From assembly GCA_024235795.1 (NCBI GenBank), contig JACKLR010000001.1, forward strand, positions 620,001 through 684,000: a stretch of 64,000 nt of DNA, written 5' to 3'. A program made the position numbers and the translations under genes. This document shows, piece after piece, positions 44,223-54,285 of the stretch; position 1 is the first letter of the stretch; every line of letters begins with the position of its first letter. Source of the DNA: Burkholderiales bacterium (lineage in GTDB: Bacteria; Pseudomonadota; Gammaproteobacteria; Burkholderiales; Nitrosomonadaceae). Under the pieces are notes generated by a model. That model had not been told where the DNA came from. It saw only the letters and a program-made list of their open reading frames with translations, and did no database searches.

Positions 44223-44669
44223 CTAGCCATCTTCATATTTCCCGCCGCTTTGAATGCAGGTTTCCTCAATGGTCGTTGCATCCCAGTCATGTTTTTTCCC
44301 GGAGCCCCGATAATAATGCTTGTCGAAAACCAGCCCGTCCGGGTCTGTATAGCGGACACAGCGCCCGATCCTGTTTTCATCCGGGCAGCGCGCACCGGTA
44401 GTGCAGTGCTTTGTGATCAATTGCCGGTCTGCAGCGGACAACGAACTCAAACGGTATTCTTCGCAGATACTCTGTCTTTTGATGCGTTCACAAATGACGA
44501 ATGCTTTGGGATCTTCGCCAGAACTGCCATAAGCAGTCCCCGCAGGCAAAACAAAAAGAATTTTCAACGCAATGAATGCCAGAAACAAACGCGTCAGCGT
44601 TTTTATTTCCTGGCTTCTGATTTTTAAGATAATACCGTACATAATCGAATGATAGGGGTTATTGGTCAT
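44223..44669 (-). CDS. Small secreted cysteine-containing protein
   Basis: 148 residues. A hydrophobic segment at about 24-47 (TRLFLAFIALKILFVLPAGTAYG) preceded by basic residues looks like a signal peptide, though a start at the internal Met (MYGIILK) is possible. The mature part has six cysteines (VICERIKRQSICEEY, HCTTGARCPDENRIGRC, EETCIQSGG), suggesting disulfide bonds. No family recognised. It overlaps the 3' end of pgsA by 11 bp, so it is cotranscribed with it. Confidence 0.6.
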   Translation of the reverse strand: MTNNPYHSIMYGIILKIRSQEIKTLTRLFLAFIALKILFVLPAGTAYGSSGEDPKAFVICERIKRQSICEEYRLSSLSAADRQLITKHCTTGARCPDENRIGRCVRYTDPDGLVFDKHYYRGSGKKHDWDATTIEETCIQSGGKYEDG

Positions 44670-45234
44670 GTTTGATGGCTTGCGGAATGGCTGCTTTCAA
44701 ATAGTAAATCATCGACCATAACGTCAAAAAAGCCGCCACATAAATCAGCCATGTACCTATTTCATGCGCATTATAACCTTCAGCAAGGTCGTCATGGTAG
44801 AGCAGCAACGGAATGGCAATCATTTGCGCAGTGGTCTTGATTTTCCCCAGAAATGAAACCGCTACACTCTTGGATTGGCCGATTTGCGCCATCCATTCGC
44901 GCAATGCAGAGACTGCAATCTCACGCCCGATGATAATTAACGCAATCGGCGCGCCGAGCCGGTCCAGGTAGACGAGGACAATCAGGGCGGCAGCCACCAT
45001 CAATTTATCGGCGACCGGGTCGAGAAATGCGCCAAAGGCAGACATCTGGTTTAAAGCACGCGCCAGAAAACCGTCAAGCCAGTCTGTAATAGCAGCACCA
45101 GCAAAGATAATGGTTGCAACCAGGTTTTTCTGTTCGGATGACAACCAGCCGTCAGGCAGATAAAAAATCCCCACAAAAAGGGGAATGGCCAGTATTCTTA
45201 GCCATGTCAAAAAATTCGGCAGATTTAAAGGCAT
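44659..45234 (-). CDS. pgsA: CDP-diacylglycerol--glycerol-3-phosphate 3-phosphatidyltransferase
   Basis: 191 residues from ATG 45234 (an upstream ATG at 45258 adds eight residues, MPVRAFVV). The usual family start is MPLNLPNFLTWLRILAIPLF. The CDP-alcohol phosphotransferase motif DGxxAR...GxxxDxxxD is seen as ITDWLDGFLARALNQMSAFGAFLDPVADKL. Several TM helices. It makes phosphatidylglycerol phosphate, the committed step to PG and cardiolipin, in the inner membrane. Same direction as uvrC; in many bacteria uvrC and pgsA are neighbours. Confidence 0.95.
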   Translation of the reverse strand: MPLNLPNFLTWLRILAIPLFVGIFYLPDGWLSSEQKNLVATIIFAGAAITDWLDGFLARALNQMSAFGAFLDPVADKLMVAAALIVLVYLDRLGAPIALIIIGREIAVSALREWMAQIGQSKSVAVSFLGKIKTTAQMIAIPLLLYHDDLAEGYNAHEIGTWLIYVAAFLTLWSMIYYLKAAIPQAIKHDQ

Positions 45235-45369
45235 AACAACAAATGCCCTAACAGGCATCTATAAACACGAATTAATAAAATAAATTGCTAAATGAGCGAT
45301 CCAACGGATTAATTATAAAAAAAACAGCCGTATGCAATACGCCGATTTCGTATACAAAATGGTTCTAAA

Positions 45370-47199
45370 TCAATGCAATTCCTTGTAAATTTTTTCCGCA
45401 AGCTTGCGGCTGATTCCTTCAGTCTGGGCAAGTTCTTCGATACTTGCGGTTTGCACACCTTTCAAACCACCGAAGCGCCCCAGCAATCCCTGACGGCGTT
45501 TTGCGCCAATACCGCTGATATTCTCAAGGCTTGATGTCAGTCGCGATTTATTGCGCCGTCCACGATGTCCCTGGACTGCAAAACGGTGTGCTTCATCGCG
45601 GATCTGCTGAATCAGATGCAGACCTGCATGGTCGATGGGCAATTGTAACGGCTTTTTCTGCGCGGGAAAAATCAATTGTTCCAGACCGGGCTTGCGTCCC
45701 TCACCTTTGGCAATGCCCATCAGATTCGCATCACTGATACCGAGTTCGTCCAGGGTTGCTTGGGCCGCGTTGACCTGGCCCCTGCCGCCATCGATCATAA
45801 TCAGATCTGGCAAACGGCCCTCACCCTGTACGACCTTCTGATATCGACGGCTCAGGGCATCGCGTATCGCTGCATAATCATCACCGGGAGTAATGCCTTT
45901 GATGTTAAAAAGCCGGTATTCATTGTTACGCATGGCAAAATGATCATAAACCACGCAGGACGCAACAGTCGCCTCGCCCATGGTATGACTGATATCGAAA
46001 CATTCGATACGATTGAGCACAGTCATATTCAATACCTGTTGCAAGGCAAGCAGGCGCTCCTCCTGACTGGCCTTACGATTCATCATCTGTTTCAGCGCGA
46101 GCTGCGCATTTTCTGATGCCATTTTCAACCATACGCGACGTTCACCAATAGGATTCTGGTTAATTGTCACTTTATGACCGGATTGATCTGTCAATAACGC
46201 TTCCAAAACCGCTCGATGGATTTTCCGGTCGACAATAATCAGATTCGGCACACTGCGGTTTAGATAATGCTGGGCCAGAAAAGCTTCAATCACGGCAGAA
46301 AGATTATATCCGTCGGCGTTCTGCGGAAAAAAACTTTTATCACCAAGATGGCGCCCACCCCTGACCATCGCCAGCGTGACACAAACCCTGTCACTGCCGT
46401 CTTTAAGTCCGGCGCAAGCCACGATATCCGCATCCATCGCCTTACCGCTGTCGACAAACTGTTTTTCTCTGATTTTACGCAACGCCTGCATCTGATCGCG
46501 CAATAATGCCGCCAGCTCGTATTCCATTTTGTCTGATGCCTGCTGCATTTTCTCTGCGATGCTGTCAATAACCTCGGACTGTTTGCCCTGCAGAAACAAT
46601 GCTGCACTGTGCACGTCCTCCTGATAATCGGATTGCGAAATCTGATTGACACAGGGGCCGCTGCAACGCTTGATCTGATAAAGCAGACAAGGCCGCGTGC
46701 GATTGTTAAAAACACTGTCTTCGCAGGTGCGCAACCGGAAAACTTTCTGTAACAGCTGTATGCTTTCCCGAACGATTCCGGCGTTTGGAAACGGCCCGAA
46801 ATACTGATGTGTTTTATCCACAAGTCCACGGTAAAACCCCAGCCGCGGATACGCATGTCCGCTCAGAATAATATATGGATAGGACTTGTCGTCCCTGAAC
46901 AGGATGTTATATCGTGGCTTGAGGCTTTTGATCAGATTGTTTTCCAGCAATAACGCTTCCGCTTCAGAGCGCGTCACCGTCGTCTCGATGCCCGTAATCT
47001 GCGAAACCATAAATTGCGTTCTGGGCGCCAGACCTTTCTTTTGAAAGTAGGAAGAAACCCTTTTTTTTAGGTTTACTGCCTTGCCGACATAAATCACTTC
47101 GGCATCGGCATTCAACATCCGGTAAACGCCGGGTTGCGCCGGTAAATTCTGGCAAAAACCCTTCGCGTCGAAATTCGCTTCTAAATCATTTTGTTTCAA
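45370..47199 (-). CDS. uvrC: Excinuclease ABC subunit C
   Basis: 609 residues, normal length. The N-terminal GIY-YIG nuclease domain (PGVYRMLNADAEVIYVGKAVNLKKRVSSYF) makes the 3' incision. It is followed by the Cys-rich CEDSVFNNRTRPCLLYQIKRCSGPC, the UVR motif (IDSIAEKMQQASDKMEYELAALLRDQM), and the RNase H-like C-terminal nuclease (IECFDISHTMGEATVASCVVYDHF, DLIMIDGGRGQVNAA). A terminal helix-hairpin-helix pair (LENISGIGAKRRQGLLGRFGG, IEELAQTEGISRKLAEKIYKEL) ends the protein. Acts with UvrAB in nucleotide excision repair. Confidence 0.97.
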   Translation of the reverse strand: MKQNDLEANFDAKGFCQNLPAQPGVYRMLNADAEVIYVGKAVNLKKRVSSYFQKKGLAPRTQFMVSQITGIETTVTRSEAEALLLENNLIKSLKPRYNILFRDDKSYPYIILSGHAYPRLGFYRGLVDKTHQYFGPFPNAGIVRESIQLLQKVFRLRTCEDSVFNNRTRPCLLYQIKRCSGPCVNQISQSDYQEDVHSAALFLQGKQSEVIDSIAEKMQQASDKMEYELAALLRDQMQALRKIREKQFVDSGKAMDADIVACAGLKDGSDRVCVTLAMVRGGRHLGDKSFFPQNADGYNLSAVIEAFLAQHYLNRSVPNLIIVDRKIHRAVLEALLTDQSGHKVTINQNPIGERRVWLKMASENAQLALKQMMNRKASQEERLLALQQVLNMTVLNRIECFDISHTMGEATVASCVVYDHFAMRNNEYRLFNIKGITPGDDYAAIRDALSRRYQKVVQGEGRLPDLIMIDGGRGQVNAAQATLDELGISDANLMGIAKGEGRKPGLEQLIFPAQKKPLQLPIDHAGLHLIQQIRDEAHRFAVQGHRGRRNKSRLTSSLENISGIGAKRRQGLLGRFGGLKGVQTASIEELAQTEGISRKLAEKIYKELH

Positions 47200-47213
47200 C
47201 CGCTTTGCTCACC

Positions 47214-47402
47214 CTACTCTTTTTTACCCAGCAATGCACCGCCAATCGCCCAGTTCTCATGCAGCACTTCTTCAAATGTAATATAGGTGTAGGATTTTGA
47301 CTTGTTGGCAACGCGCGCAAGGGTATCGGTAATTTCCTCGGCAATTTTCGCTTTTTGTTCTGTGCTCAAAGTGCCTGCAACACGCAAATGAACGTAAGGC
47401 AT
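47214..47402 (-). CDS. 4-oxalocrotonate tautomerase-family enzyme
   Basis: 62 residues. It starts MPYVHLRVAGTLSTEQKAKIAEEITDTLARVANKSKSYTYITFEEVLHENWAIGG. Pro2 becomes the catalytic N-terminal proline after Met removal. A clear RBS (AAAGGAGATAGAAC) precedes the ATG. Such small tautomerases work on enol-keto tautomerism of unsaturated acids; the natural substrate here is unknown. It lies 14 bp upstream of uvrC in the same direction. Confidence 0.88.
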   Translation of the reverse strand: MPYVHLRVAGTLSTEQKAKIAEEITDTLARVANKSKSYTYITFEEVLHENWAIGGALLGKKE

Positions 47403-47425
47403 GTTCTATCTCCTTTTTTATTTTT

Positions 47426-47565
47426 GGGCATCTCTAAAAATCCTGATTTTGTTACAATACTTTGTTGTTCAAAAAAATATTCCCTTACATATCAATCATA
47501 TGCTTCGTAAATATTTTTTGTTCTCGCCTCGTCTTGTTTAAAACTCTGAATTTTTAGAGATGCCC
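47426..47565. mobile_element. 140-bp MITE with perfect 16-bp terminal inverted repeats
   Basis: Left end GGGCATCTCTAAAAAT (47426-47441), right end ATTTTTAGAGATGCCC (47550-47565). The ends resemble IS5-type termini. TTTT flanks both sides and could be a short target duplication, though the surroundings are T-rich. There is no coding capacity. It lies just upstream of the tautomerase RBS and so probably within its promoter region. Confidence 0.75.
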
Positions 47566-47600
47566 TTTTAGTGATTCAATTTATTCCGAGTTTTGAAATT

Positions 47601-48293
47601 CTAAGCAAGATCAGCCGAGATTTGGGCAAACACCTGCTCGAACATCCCGGTTGTCAATCGTTTTGTCTGTGTATTGTAGCGACTGCAGTGATAACTGTCA
47701 TACAGTTTGACTGAACACACATTCGCACAATTCGGCAGGCTGTTTGGCAAACTGCGCGCTGCACCATGCGCGAAAGGAAAATCTTTCAAGCGCAAATCCA
47801 AACACTGCAATACTGCCCGGTGCGCAATTGCACCCAGCGCCAGTATCGCCCGGCCACCTCCATGCCTGAATACCTCCATCTCGGTTTTCAGATAATGATT
47901 ACATTGCCTGATTTCCTGAGTACTGGGTTTATTTTGCGGCGGCAGACACTTAACCGCATTGGTTATTCGGCAATTCAACAGCTGCAAATTATCCTGCTTT
48001 GATATCGACTCGTGATGACTGGCAAAGCCGAATTTGTACAATGTCCGATACAGCAAAATGCCCGCGAAGTCGCCGGTAAAAGGACGTCCCGTCCGGTTGG
48101 CGCCATGCATTCCGGGAGCCAGCCCGACAATCAGTAATTTTGCCTTAGTATCGCCAAAAGCTTCAACCGGCTGCGCGTGATAATCCGGATAACGTGCTTT
48201 TATCGAATCCAGAAATGTGGCCAGTCTGTCGCACTGGCGGCAGTCAACCGGCCCGGAAGGATAATCTGCTTTTATAGTAGAATGTAAATCCAT
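47601..48293 (-). CDS. Family-5 (UDGb-type) uracil-DNA glycosylase
   Basis: 230 residues. Iron-sulfur cysteines begin with VDCRQCDRL (Cys18, Cys21), with later cysteines in LLNCRITNAVKCLPP. Motif 1 is IVGLAPGMHGANRTGRPFTGDFAG and motif 2 is LYDSYHCSRYNTQTKRLT, the extended H..S..N pattern of UDGb. The polar residue that activates water in family 1 and 4 enzymes is replaced, as is usual for family 5. UDGb removes uracil, hypoxanthine and xanthine from DNA. It diverges from tamA. Confidence 0.88.
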   Translation of the reverse strand: MDLHSTIKADYPSGPVDCRQCDRLATFLDSIKARYPDYHAQPVEAFGDTKAKLLIVGLAPGMHGANRTGRPFTGDFAGILLYRTLYKFGFASHHESISKQDNLQLLNCRITNAVKCLPPQNKPSTQEIRQCNHYLKTEMEVFRHGGGRAILALGAIAHRAVLQCLDLRLKDFPFAHGAARSLPNSLPNCANVCSVKLYDSYHCSRYNTQTKRLTTGMFEQVFAQISADLA

Positions 48294-48430
48294 TTAAAAA
48301 GAACAAATCGTTCGTGAAATTACACTATGTTTTTTGATCCGCATAACGCCATTTTGTTGAAATTTTAATCGAATACTGATTGCTTCATTATGCTTGTACT
48401 CCCTTTTAACGCTGTACCTGACAATATCAT

Positions 48431-50236
48431 ATGGATTGTGTACTGGATACCCGATTGATATTCAAAAAACGGCTGATTACAGGATTATGGGCGCTATGGC
48501 TTTGCATAATCTCAGTCTATTCCAAAACGATTTTAGCGGAATCAGCGGTAATCCCCAACATGCTCAATTCTGCCGAATTTGTTGTACAGTTATCCGCGCC
48601 TGACTCCGTAAAGGGTTTTCTAAACGAGCACATCAAGCTTGCACAAGAGCCGTTTGCCAGCGACATGGCGCAGCTCGCTTATTTACGCAGAACGAAGCTA
48701 GACATCAGCGAACTGCTTGCAACAGAAGGCTATTTCTCTCCTGTTGTCACTTTTGACACGCGCATCAAACAAGAAACTGAAATTCCCATAATAATCGTCG
48801 ATCCTGGCCCGCTGACACATGTTGCATCGGTTCAAATCGAATTTCAGGGTGATATTGTAGATGACGAGGAACTGCAAAAACAACTGAAAAAATGGCGTAA
48901 GGCCTGGCCCCTTCAAGCGGATAAGCCGTTTCGTTCAGCCGAGTGGGAAGAAGCCAAAGCGGTTTTACTGTCTCAAGTCACTTATGAAAAATATGCCGCA
49001 GCGCGTATTGTCAGAAGTGAAGCGGTTGTTGACAAGGAAAACGCACAGGCCACGCTGCATATTGTGATTGATTCAGGTCCGGTGTTTTATTTTGGCCAGC
49101 TTGAAATCACCGGGCTGGAGCGGTATGACGCTGAAATGATTGAAAATTACCGCACGTTTCGTTCTGGTGAGCCTTACAGTAAAGAGCGCATGCATTTGTT
49201 CCAGATTGCATTGCAAAGCATCCCACACTTTGGCAATGTGTCGGTCAACATTTCTCCCGATGTTTCAGATCATAAAGCCATTCCGGTGCATGTGGCCGTA
49301 TCTGAAACAAAAACAAAACGCCTATCATTCGGTGGCGGTTACAGTTCTAACAACGGCGCACGCGCGGAAGTCAATTTTAGCAACCACAACTTTCTGGACC
49401 GGGCATGGAATTTCAACACGATCTTGCGCCTGGAACAAAAGCGCCAGACATTCTATACCGGCGTAAATACCTTGCCTAATCAGAACAATATTTATTATTC
49501 TGCGGGCGCCAGTCTGCAAAGAACGAACATTGAGAATCTGGTAACGATTAAACAACGTGTTGATACAGCTCGGGTTTATCAGACACATAATTTACTAAAC
49601 CTGTACTCGTTAAACTGGCAGCGCGAGGAAAAGCGTCCTGACGGCGCGGCCAACCAGACCGTAGAGGCGTTGGCGCTCGACTGGCGGTTCCGTTACCATT
49701 TTGTCGATGATCCCGTCAATATCCGGCGCGGCAGCATCACCGAATTCAGGCTCGGCGGCGGCAGTGAATCTCTTCTGTCCGATCAGGATTTTCTACGCAT
49801 GTACGGACGACAGCAATACTGGTGGCCGGTTGGTAAACGTGATGTTTTTTATCTGCGCGGAGAAGCCGGTTACACGCTTGCGTCGTCGCGCTTTGGTATT
49901 CCGCAGGAATACTTGTTCCGCGCCGGTGGTATACAATCGGTCAGAGGTTATGATTTTATGAGTATTGGCGTACGTGAAGGAAATGCGATTGTCGGCGGAC
50001 GGGTTATGGCAACCGGAACAGCGGAGTATACCCATTGGTTTATGCAAAACTGGGGCGCCGCTGCCTTTGTGGATGTCGGTAGCGCAGCAGACACCGTAAA
50101 CAGTATGGATTTATTTCTGGGTTACGGCGCAGGCGTTCGCTGGCGCAGCCCGGCGGGACCACTCGCGCTTGACCTTGCCAGAGGCCATAAAACCGGAACA
50201 ATACGCGTGCACTTCTCAATGGTTGTCAATTTCTGA
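48431..50236 (+). CDS. tamA: Translocation and assembly module outer-membrane component
   Basis: 601 residues. A signal-like hydrophobic segment (LITGLWALWLCIISVY) is near 15-30. Three POTRA domains follow up to about residue 290 (VQLSAPDSVKGFLNEHIKL..., VRLHIVIDSGPVFYFGQLEITGLERY). A BamA/Omp85-type beta-barrel comes next (KRLSFGGGYSSNNGARAEVNFSNHNFLDRAW), with the conserved loop-6 region (LFRAGGIQSVRGYDF, containing RGY) and ends in HFSMVVNF with a terminal Phe. It works with TamB in placing proteins or lipids in the outer membrane. It shares one base with tamB (TGATGG). Confidence 0.93.
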   Translation: MDCVLDTRLIFKKRLITGLWALWLCIISVYSKTILAESAVIPNMLNSAEFVVQLSAPDSVKGFLNEHIKLAQEPFASDMAQLAYLRRTKLDISELLATEGYFSPVVTFDTRIKQETEIPIIIVDPGPLTHVASVQIEFQGDIVDDEELQKQLKKWRKAWPLQADKPFRSAEWEEAKAVLLSQVTYEKYAAARIVRSEAVVDKENAQATLHIVIDSGPVFYFGQLEITGLERYDAEMIENYRTFRSGEPYSKERMHLFQIALQSIPHFGNVSVNISPDVSDHKAIPVHVAVSETKTKRLSFGGGYSSNNGARAEVNFSNHNFLDRAWNFNTILRLEQKRQTFYTGVNTLPNQNNIYYSAGASLQRTNIENLVTIKQRVDTARVYQTHNLLNLYSLNWQREEKRPDGAANQTVEALALDWRFRYHFVDDPVNIRRGSITEFRLGGGSESLLSDQDFLRMYGRQQYWWPVGKRDVFYLRGEAGYTLASSRFGIPQEYLFRAGGIQSVRGYDFMSIGVREGNAIVGGRVMATGTAEYTHWFMQNWGAAAFVDVGSAADTVNSMDLFLGYGAGVRWRSPAGPLALDLARGHKTGTIRVHFSMVVNF

Positions 50237-53200
50237 TGGATACCCGCGACAATTTCACTAATCCGGACGCACAGAACATGCAGCGTAAAAATAATAAGCG
50301 TGCGGGTTTTCTTTTCAAATGGCTTGGCATTGTCTTATTTAGTACTTTCATGGCAGTCGCTGGCAGCGGTTACTGGCTACTGAATACCACGCCCGGCCTG
50401 CAATGGCTGTTGTCCACAGCCGAACGGATAAGCAATTCAAATATTCAGTTTAAAGGCGTTTATGGCACCGTAAACGCTTTACAAATCGATCGAGTGAAAT
50501 ATCAAGACGATACGCTGCAACTTGCCATCAATCAACTGAAACTGGACTGGTCAATAAAACGATTGTTTTCAGGGAAGCTGCTTATCAACAATATCAGTGC
50601 TGAATTGATTGATATTCATACATCTCCTTCTGAAGAGGAAGCTGAAACGGTATTGCCAGAAGATTTGTCATTACCGCTTGACGTTTCAGTAAAAACACTT
50701 CAGATCGATGAAATTCGCATTTATTCAATTGACCCTGGTCAAGACGGTCAGCAACCTTATAAACCTCGGCAGCCTGATTTTTCTCTGACCGATTTATCAC
50801 TTAGACTGGAAAGCAATGCGACGCAACATCAGCTGATACATTTGTCGTTTAACTCGATACCGGGGATACTCACAGCTTCAGGAAAAATCCAGACAACGCA
50901 CCCTTTTAACCTGGAATCAACTGTCCTGCTCAACGATACTGAAAAGTGGGGACAAACTCAGGTAGCTTTAACCGGTAAGCTGGAGCGGATTGACGTTCAC
51001 TTGACACATCACAATGAACCCATGCAGGCCAGGCTGGATGCGCAGGTGCAGCCGTTTGCCATTTCCGCCATTTCGATCGTCACATCACTGAATGCCGCCA
51101 TTACTGAATTCAATCCCGCTACTTTATTTCCCGAAACGCCTGATATCCCCCAAGCCAATCTGGCTTTACAATTAGCACTTAGCCAGGACACTGAAAACAA
51201 TCTTACCGGACAGTTGATGTTCAAAAACAAAACAGCATCACCACTGGATCAGGGCGGTCTGCCAGTCACAGAAATCAATTCAGCTGTTTTATTCACCGAA
51301 GATGACATCAAACTCGATAATCTTCGGATTCTAATATCAGAAAAGGAGCCGGAAGGCATCATTTCCGGCAATGTCGCCTGGCATTTCAGCCAGGAATTCG
51401 GGCTGGCTGATCTCAACGTCCGCAATCTGAATCCGGCTATAGTTGACACCCAATTACAAACGGCGAGAATCAGTGGACTCATACAGTTAACAGGTGATGC
51501 CGACAAACAAAAAGCCGAAATCAGGTTGAGCGATCAAGCATTGAAACTGGATGCTTCAGTCACTCACACTGCGAGTCAGGTTTTGCTGGAACATTTCAAT
51601 CTGAGTCACGGGAAATCCAGTCTGGCCGGCAAGGGCGAATTGAATCTGGCTAATGAAAACAGTGCTGACGACTCGCAACCGTTTCGCTTTGACGGTCAAC
51701 TCAGACAATTTAACATTGCCGATTTTGTCCAGGCACCGGAATCCAATCTAAATGCCGCTCTGTCCGTTACAGGAAATCTGTCTCCCACATTTTCGGGTTT
51801 GATGGACTATCAGATTGAAAAAAGTCATTTAAACCGTCAATCGGTTACAGGAAAAGGACATATTGCCGTTCAACTGCCGCTGTCCATCACCAGCAGAGCC
51901 GACTTACAGATCGGTTCGAACCATGTGGGTATCCATGGTAAATTTGGCAAACTAGGCGATACCTTGGCCTTGGATATCACCGCGCCATCGCTAGCGCAAA
52001 TCGGGTTTGGATTATCAGGCTTTCTCAAAACACAGATTAAACTGACGGGATCAATAGATGCGCCAGCAGTTGATATTGACATTGACAGCGAAAAGCTTAC
52101 CCTGCCCGGCCACCTGTCTATCGACAATCTGACTGCCAAAGGGAAAATACACCCTGAAACGCTTTCGCTCCTGCTCACGGCGCACCAGTTCCGTTCGGAC
52201 GGAGAAACACAATTCAAACAGCTTAATTTAAAAGTAAACGGTACAAAATCAAAACACACGATACAGACCGACTTGCGCGTCAATGAAGCGACGACTGTTA
52301 CGTTGCAAGCCGAAGGCGGCATATACGGCAGCACACAAAGACTGAATAAGCCCGATACCCTGCCTGGTTGGGACGGACATTTAGTGCATCTGACAATAAC
52401 AGGCCAGGTACCTGCCGAACTAGAGTCACCCGCACCGATAAAGCTCAGCAGCGAGCTAATTACCCTGCGCAATGCCCGATTTAAGTTCGCAGGCGGTCAG
52501 GCAAGCATTGAAACTATTTTCTGGTCACCCCATAACTGGGAAAGCACAGGTCAGTTTTCCGGCATTGGCTTACATCCCGACAGTGAATTAATTCCAAAGG
52601 AAAACATGTTGCAGCTGGGCGGAAGATGGGGTATCCGGTCAACAGCTTCACTGACGCAGCTTAACGGTAACATTGAAATTACACGGGAACGCGGCGACTG
52701 GTATTTTCCCGGAGAATTTCCGCAACCGGTCGGACTGGAGACATTGAAGCTGTACGCCAACGCACAAAACGGAAAGCTAACCGCTCAGTTCGATCTAATC
52801 AGTAAGCACATCGGAGAAGCTAAGGGCAAACTCTCACTGCCGATTATCCACTCTGAAGGCAGCGAGTTTCTCCCGCCGCATACCAAACTGGATGGTCAGC
52901 TCAGTCTGAAGACGCCCGATTTGTCATGGCTTGATCATTTGACCGACGGCACAACACAGACAGGTGGTCAGGTCGAACTGCATGCCAGCATCGCGGGATC
53001 ACTCGGCAAGCCGGAACTCCAAGGCAATATCAACGGAAAAAAACTTTCAATTGCTTTACTCGACCTTGGAATGAATTTGCATCAAGGCCAGTTGGCAGCA
53101 CATTTCGATCAATCTGCACTGCATATCGATCAACTACGCTTTTTATCACCCTATGAACCACCTCCTAAAGACCGCCTGTTGAGAAAACTGGAACTCGAAG

Positions 53201-54285
53201 ACAAAGCAGGCTCCCTGGATATTACCGGGTCACTGGGTTTCAGAGAAAATACCCACCAATTGACCGTTAGCCTCGATCATATTTATCTCGTGCACCCGCC
53301 ACATTACTGGATTGCCGCTTCCGGCAAAGGCACCGCGCGATTCATCAATAATGTCCTCGACCTTGATGGAGAAATTATCGCTGATGCCGGTCTGCTCTCA
53401 CAACCACCCACGACGCGGCCGCAGCTGGCTGACGACATTATCATCGCTGATAACAAATCCGATAAACAGAAAGCGAAAGAATCGAAGGCTGTTGAGCAGG
53501 AAACCATCGTTAATCTGCATGCCACACTCGATCTTGGAAAACAGTTTTTCCTTCGCGTCGCCGGACTAGAAGGCCGCCTGGACGGCAAACTGCACCTGCA
53601 GAACGATGAAAATCAGGCACTGAGCGTCGTTGGCTCCATTGCCACACGCGAGACGACATTCAAGGCATATGGCCAGGACTTGACCGTAGAACGAGGCATC
53701 GTTAACTTTCATGGCCCGATTGACGATCCAGGTCTAAACATCCTGGCAAAACGCAAAGGTCTCGAAGTCGAAGCCGGGGTTGAAGTGGCCGGCTCAGTGC
53801 GTCACCCAAAGATCAAACTGGTTTCTACGCCCCATGTGCCGGATACTGAAAAATTATCATGGATAGTGCTGGGCCGCGCGCCCGATACCAGCGGATTGGA
53901 TACTTCGCTGTTAATTACCGCCGCCAGCTCCATTCTCGGCGGTCAATCCAGCAGTATCACCGAACAGCTTAGCGACATGCTCGGCGTTGATGAAATCTCA
54001 TTCAGGCAAGCCAGCACGCCGGGCAACACCCAAACCAGCACAGGCATACCCGGCCCGCCCTTAACCAGTCCAATGGGTTTGGCGGCCAGTACATTAAGCG
54101 GACAAATCGGCACCATCGGCAAGCGGCTATCTTCACGCGCATATTTAAGTTACGAACGCGGCATCACCACAACGACCGCTGGCATTACCAAACTTACCTA
54201 CAGCCTGACGCCCAAAATCAACATCGTCACTCAGGCCGGAGAGGACAGCGCAATCGATTTATTTTATACGTTCCGGCTTGATTAA
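50236..54285 (+). CDS. tamB: Translocation and assembly module inner-membrane component
   Basis: 1349 residues, typical size. An N-terminal TM anchor (GFLFKWLGIVLFSTFMAVAGSGYWLL) is followed by an AsmA-like/beta-taco repeat region of over 1200 residues spanning the periplasm (NTTPGLQWLLSTAERISNSNIQFKGVYGTVNALQIDRVKYQDDTL). The conserved C-terminal DUF490 domain (GQDLTVERGIVNFHGPIDDPGLNILAKRK, VSTPHVPDTEKLSWIVLGRAPD) is intact and ends IDLFYTFRLD. TamB bridges inner and outer membranes with TamA and may carry phospholipids. The one-base overlap with tamA means tight coupling. Confidence 0.93.
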   Translation: MDTRDNFTNPDAQNMQRKNNKRAGFLFKWLGIVLFSTFMAVAGSGYWLLNTTPGLQWLLSTAERISNSNIQFKGVYGTVNALQIDRVKYQDDTLQLAINQLKLDWSIKRLFSGKLLINNISAELIDIHTSPSEEEAETVLPEDLSLPLDVSVKTLQIDEIRIYSIDPGQDGQQPYKPRQPDFSLTDLSLRLESNATQHQLIHLSFNSIPGILTASGKIQTTHPFNLESTVLLNDTEKWGQTQVALTGKLERIDVHLTHHNEPMQARLDAQVQPFAISAISIVTSLNAAITEFNPATLFPETPDIPQANLALQLALSQDTENNLTGQLMFKNKTASPLDQGGLPVTEINSAVLFTEDDIKLDNLRILISEKEPEGIISGNVAWHFSQEFGLADLNVRNLNPAIVDTQLQTARISGLIQLTGDADKQKAEIRLSDQALKLDASVTHTASQVLLEHFNLSHGKSSLAGKGELNLANENSADDSQPFRFDGQLRQFNIADFVQAPESNLNAALSVTGNLSPTFSGLMDYQIEKSHLNRQSVTGKGHIAVQLPLSITSRADLQIGSNHVGIHGKFGKLGDTLALDITAPSLAQIGFGLSGFLKTQIKLTGSIDAPAVDIDIDSEKLTLPGHLSIDNLTAKGKIHPETLSLLLTAHQFRSDGETQFKQLNLKVNGTKSKHTIQTDLRVNEATTVTLQAEGGIYGSTQRLNKPDTLPGWDGHLVHLTITGQVPAELESPAPIKLSSELITLRNARFKFAGGQASIETIFWSPHNWESTGQFSGIGLHPDSELIPKENMLQLGGRWGIRSTASLTQLNGNIEITRERGDWYFPGEFPQPVGLETLKLYANAQNGKLTAQFDLISKHIGEAKGKLSLPIIHSEGSEFLPPHTKLDGQLSLKTPDLSWLDHLTDGTTQTGGQVELHASIAGSLGKPELQGNINGKKLSIALLDLGMNLHQGQLAAHFDQSALHIDQLRFLSPYEPPPKDRLLRKLELEDKAGSLDITGSLGFRENTHQLTVSLDHIYLVHPPHYWIAASGKGTARFINNVLDLDGEIIADAGLLSQPPTTRPQLADDIIIADNKSDKQKAKESKAVEQETIVNLHATLDLGKQFFLRVAGLEGRLDGKLHLQNDENQALSVVGSIATRETTFKAYGQDLTVERGIVNFHGPIDDPGLNILAKRKGLEVEAGVEVAGSVRHPKIKLVSTPHVPDTEKLSWIVLGRAPDTSGLDTSLLITAASSILGGQSSSITEQLSDMLGVDEISFRQASTPGNTQTSTGIPGPPLTSPMGLAASTLSGQIGTIGKRLSSRAYLSYERGITTTTAGITKLTYSLTPKINIVTQAGEDSAIDLFYTFRLD

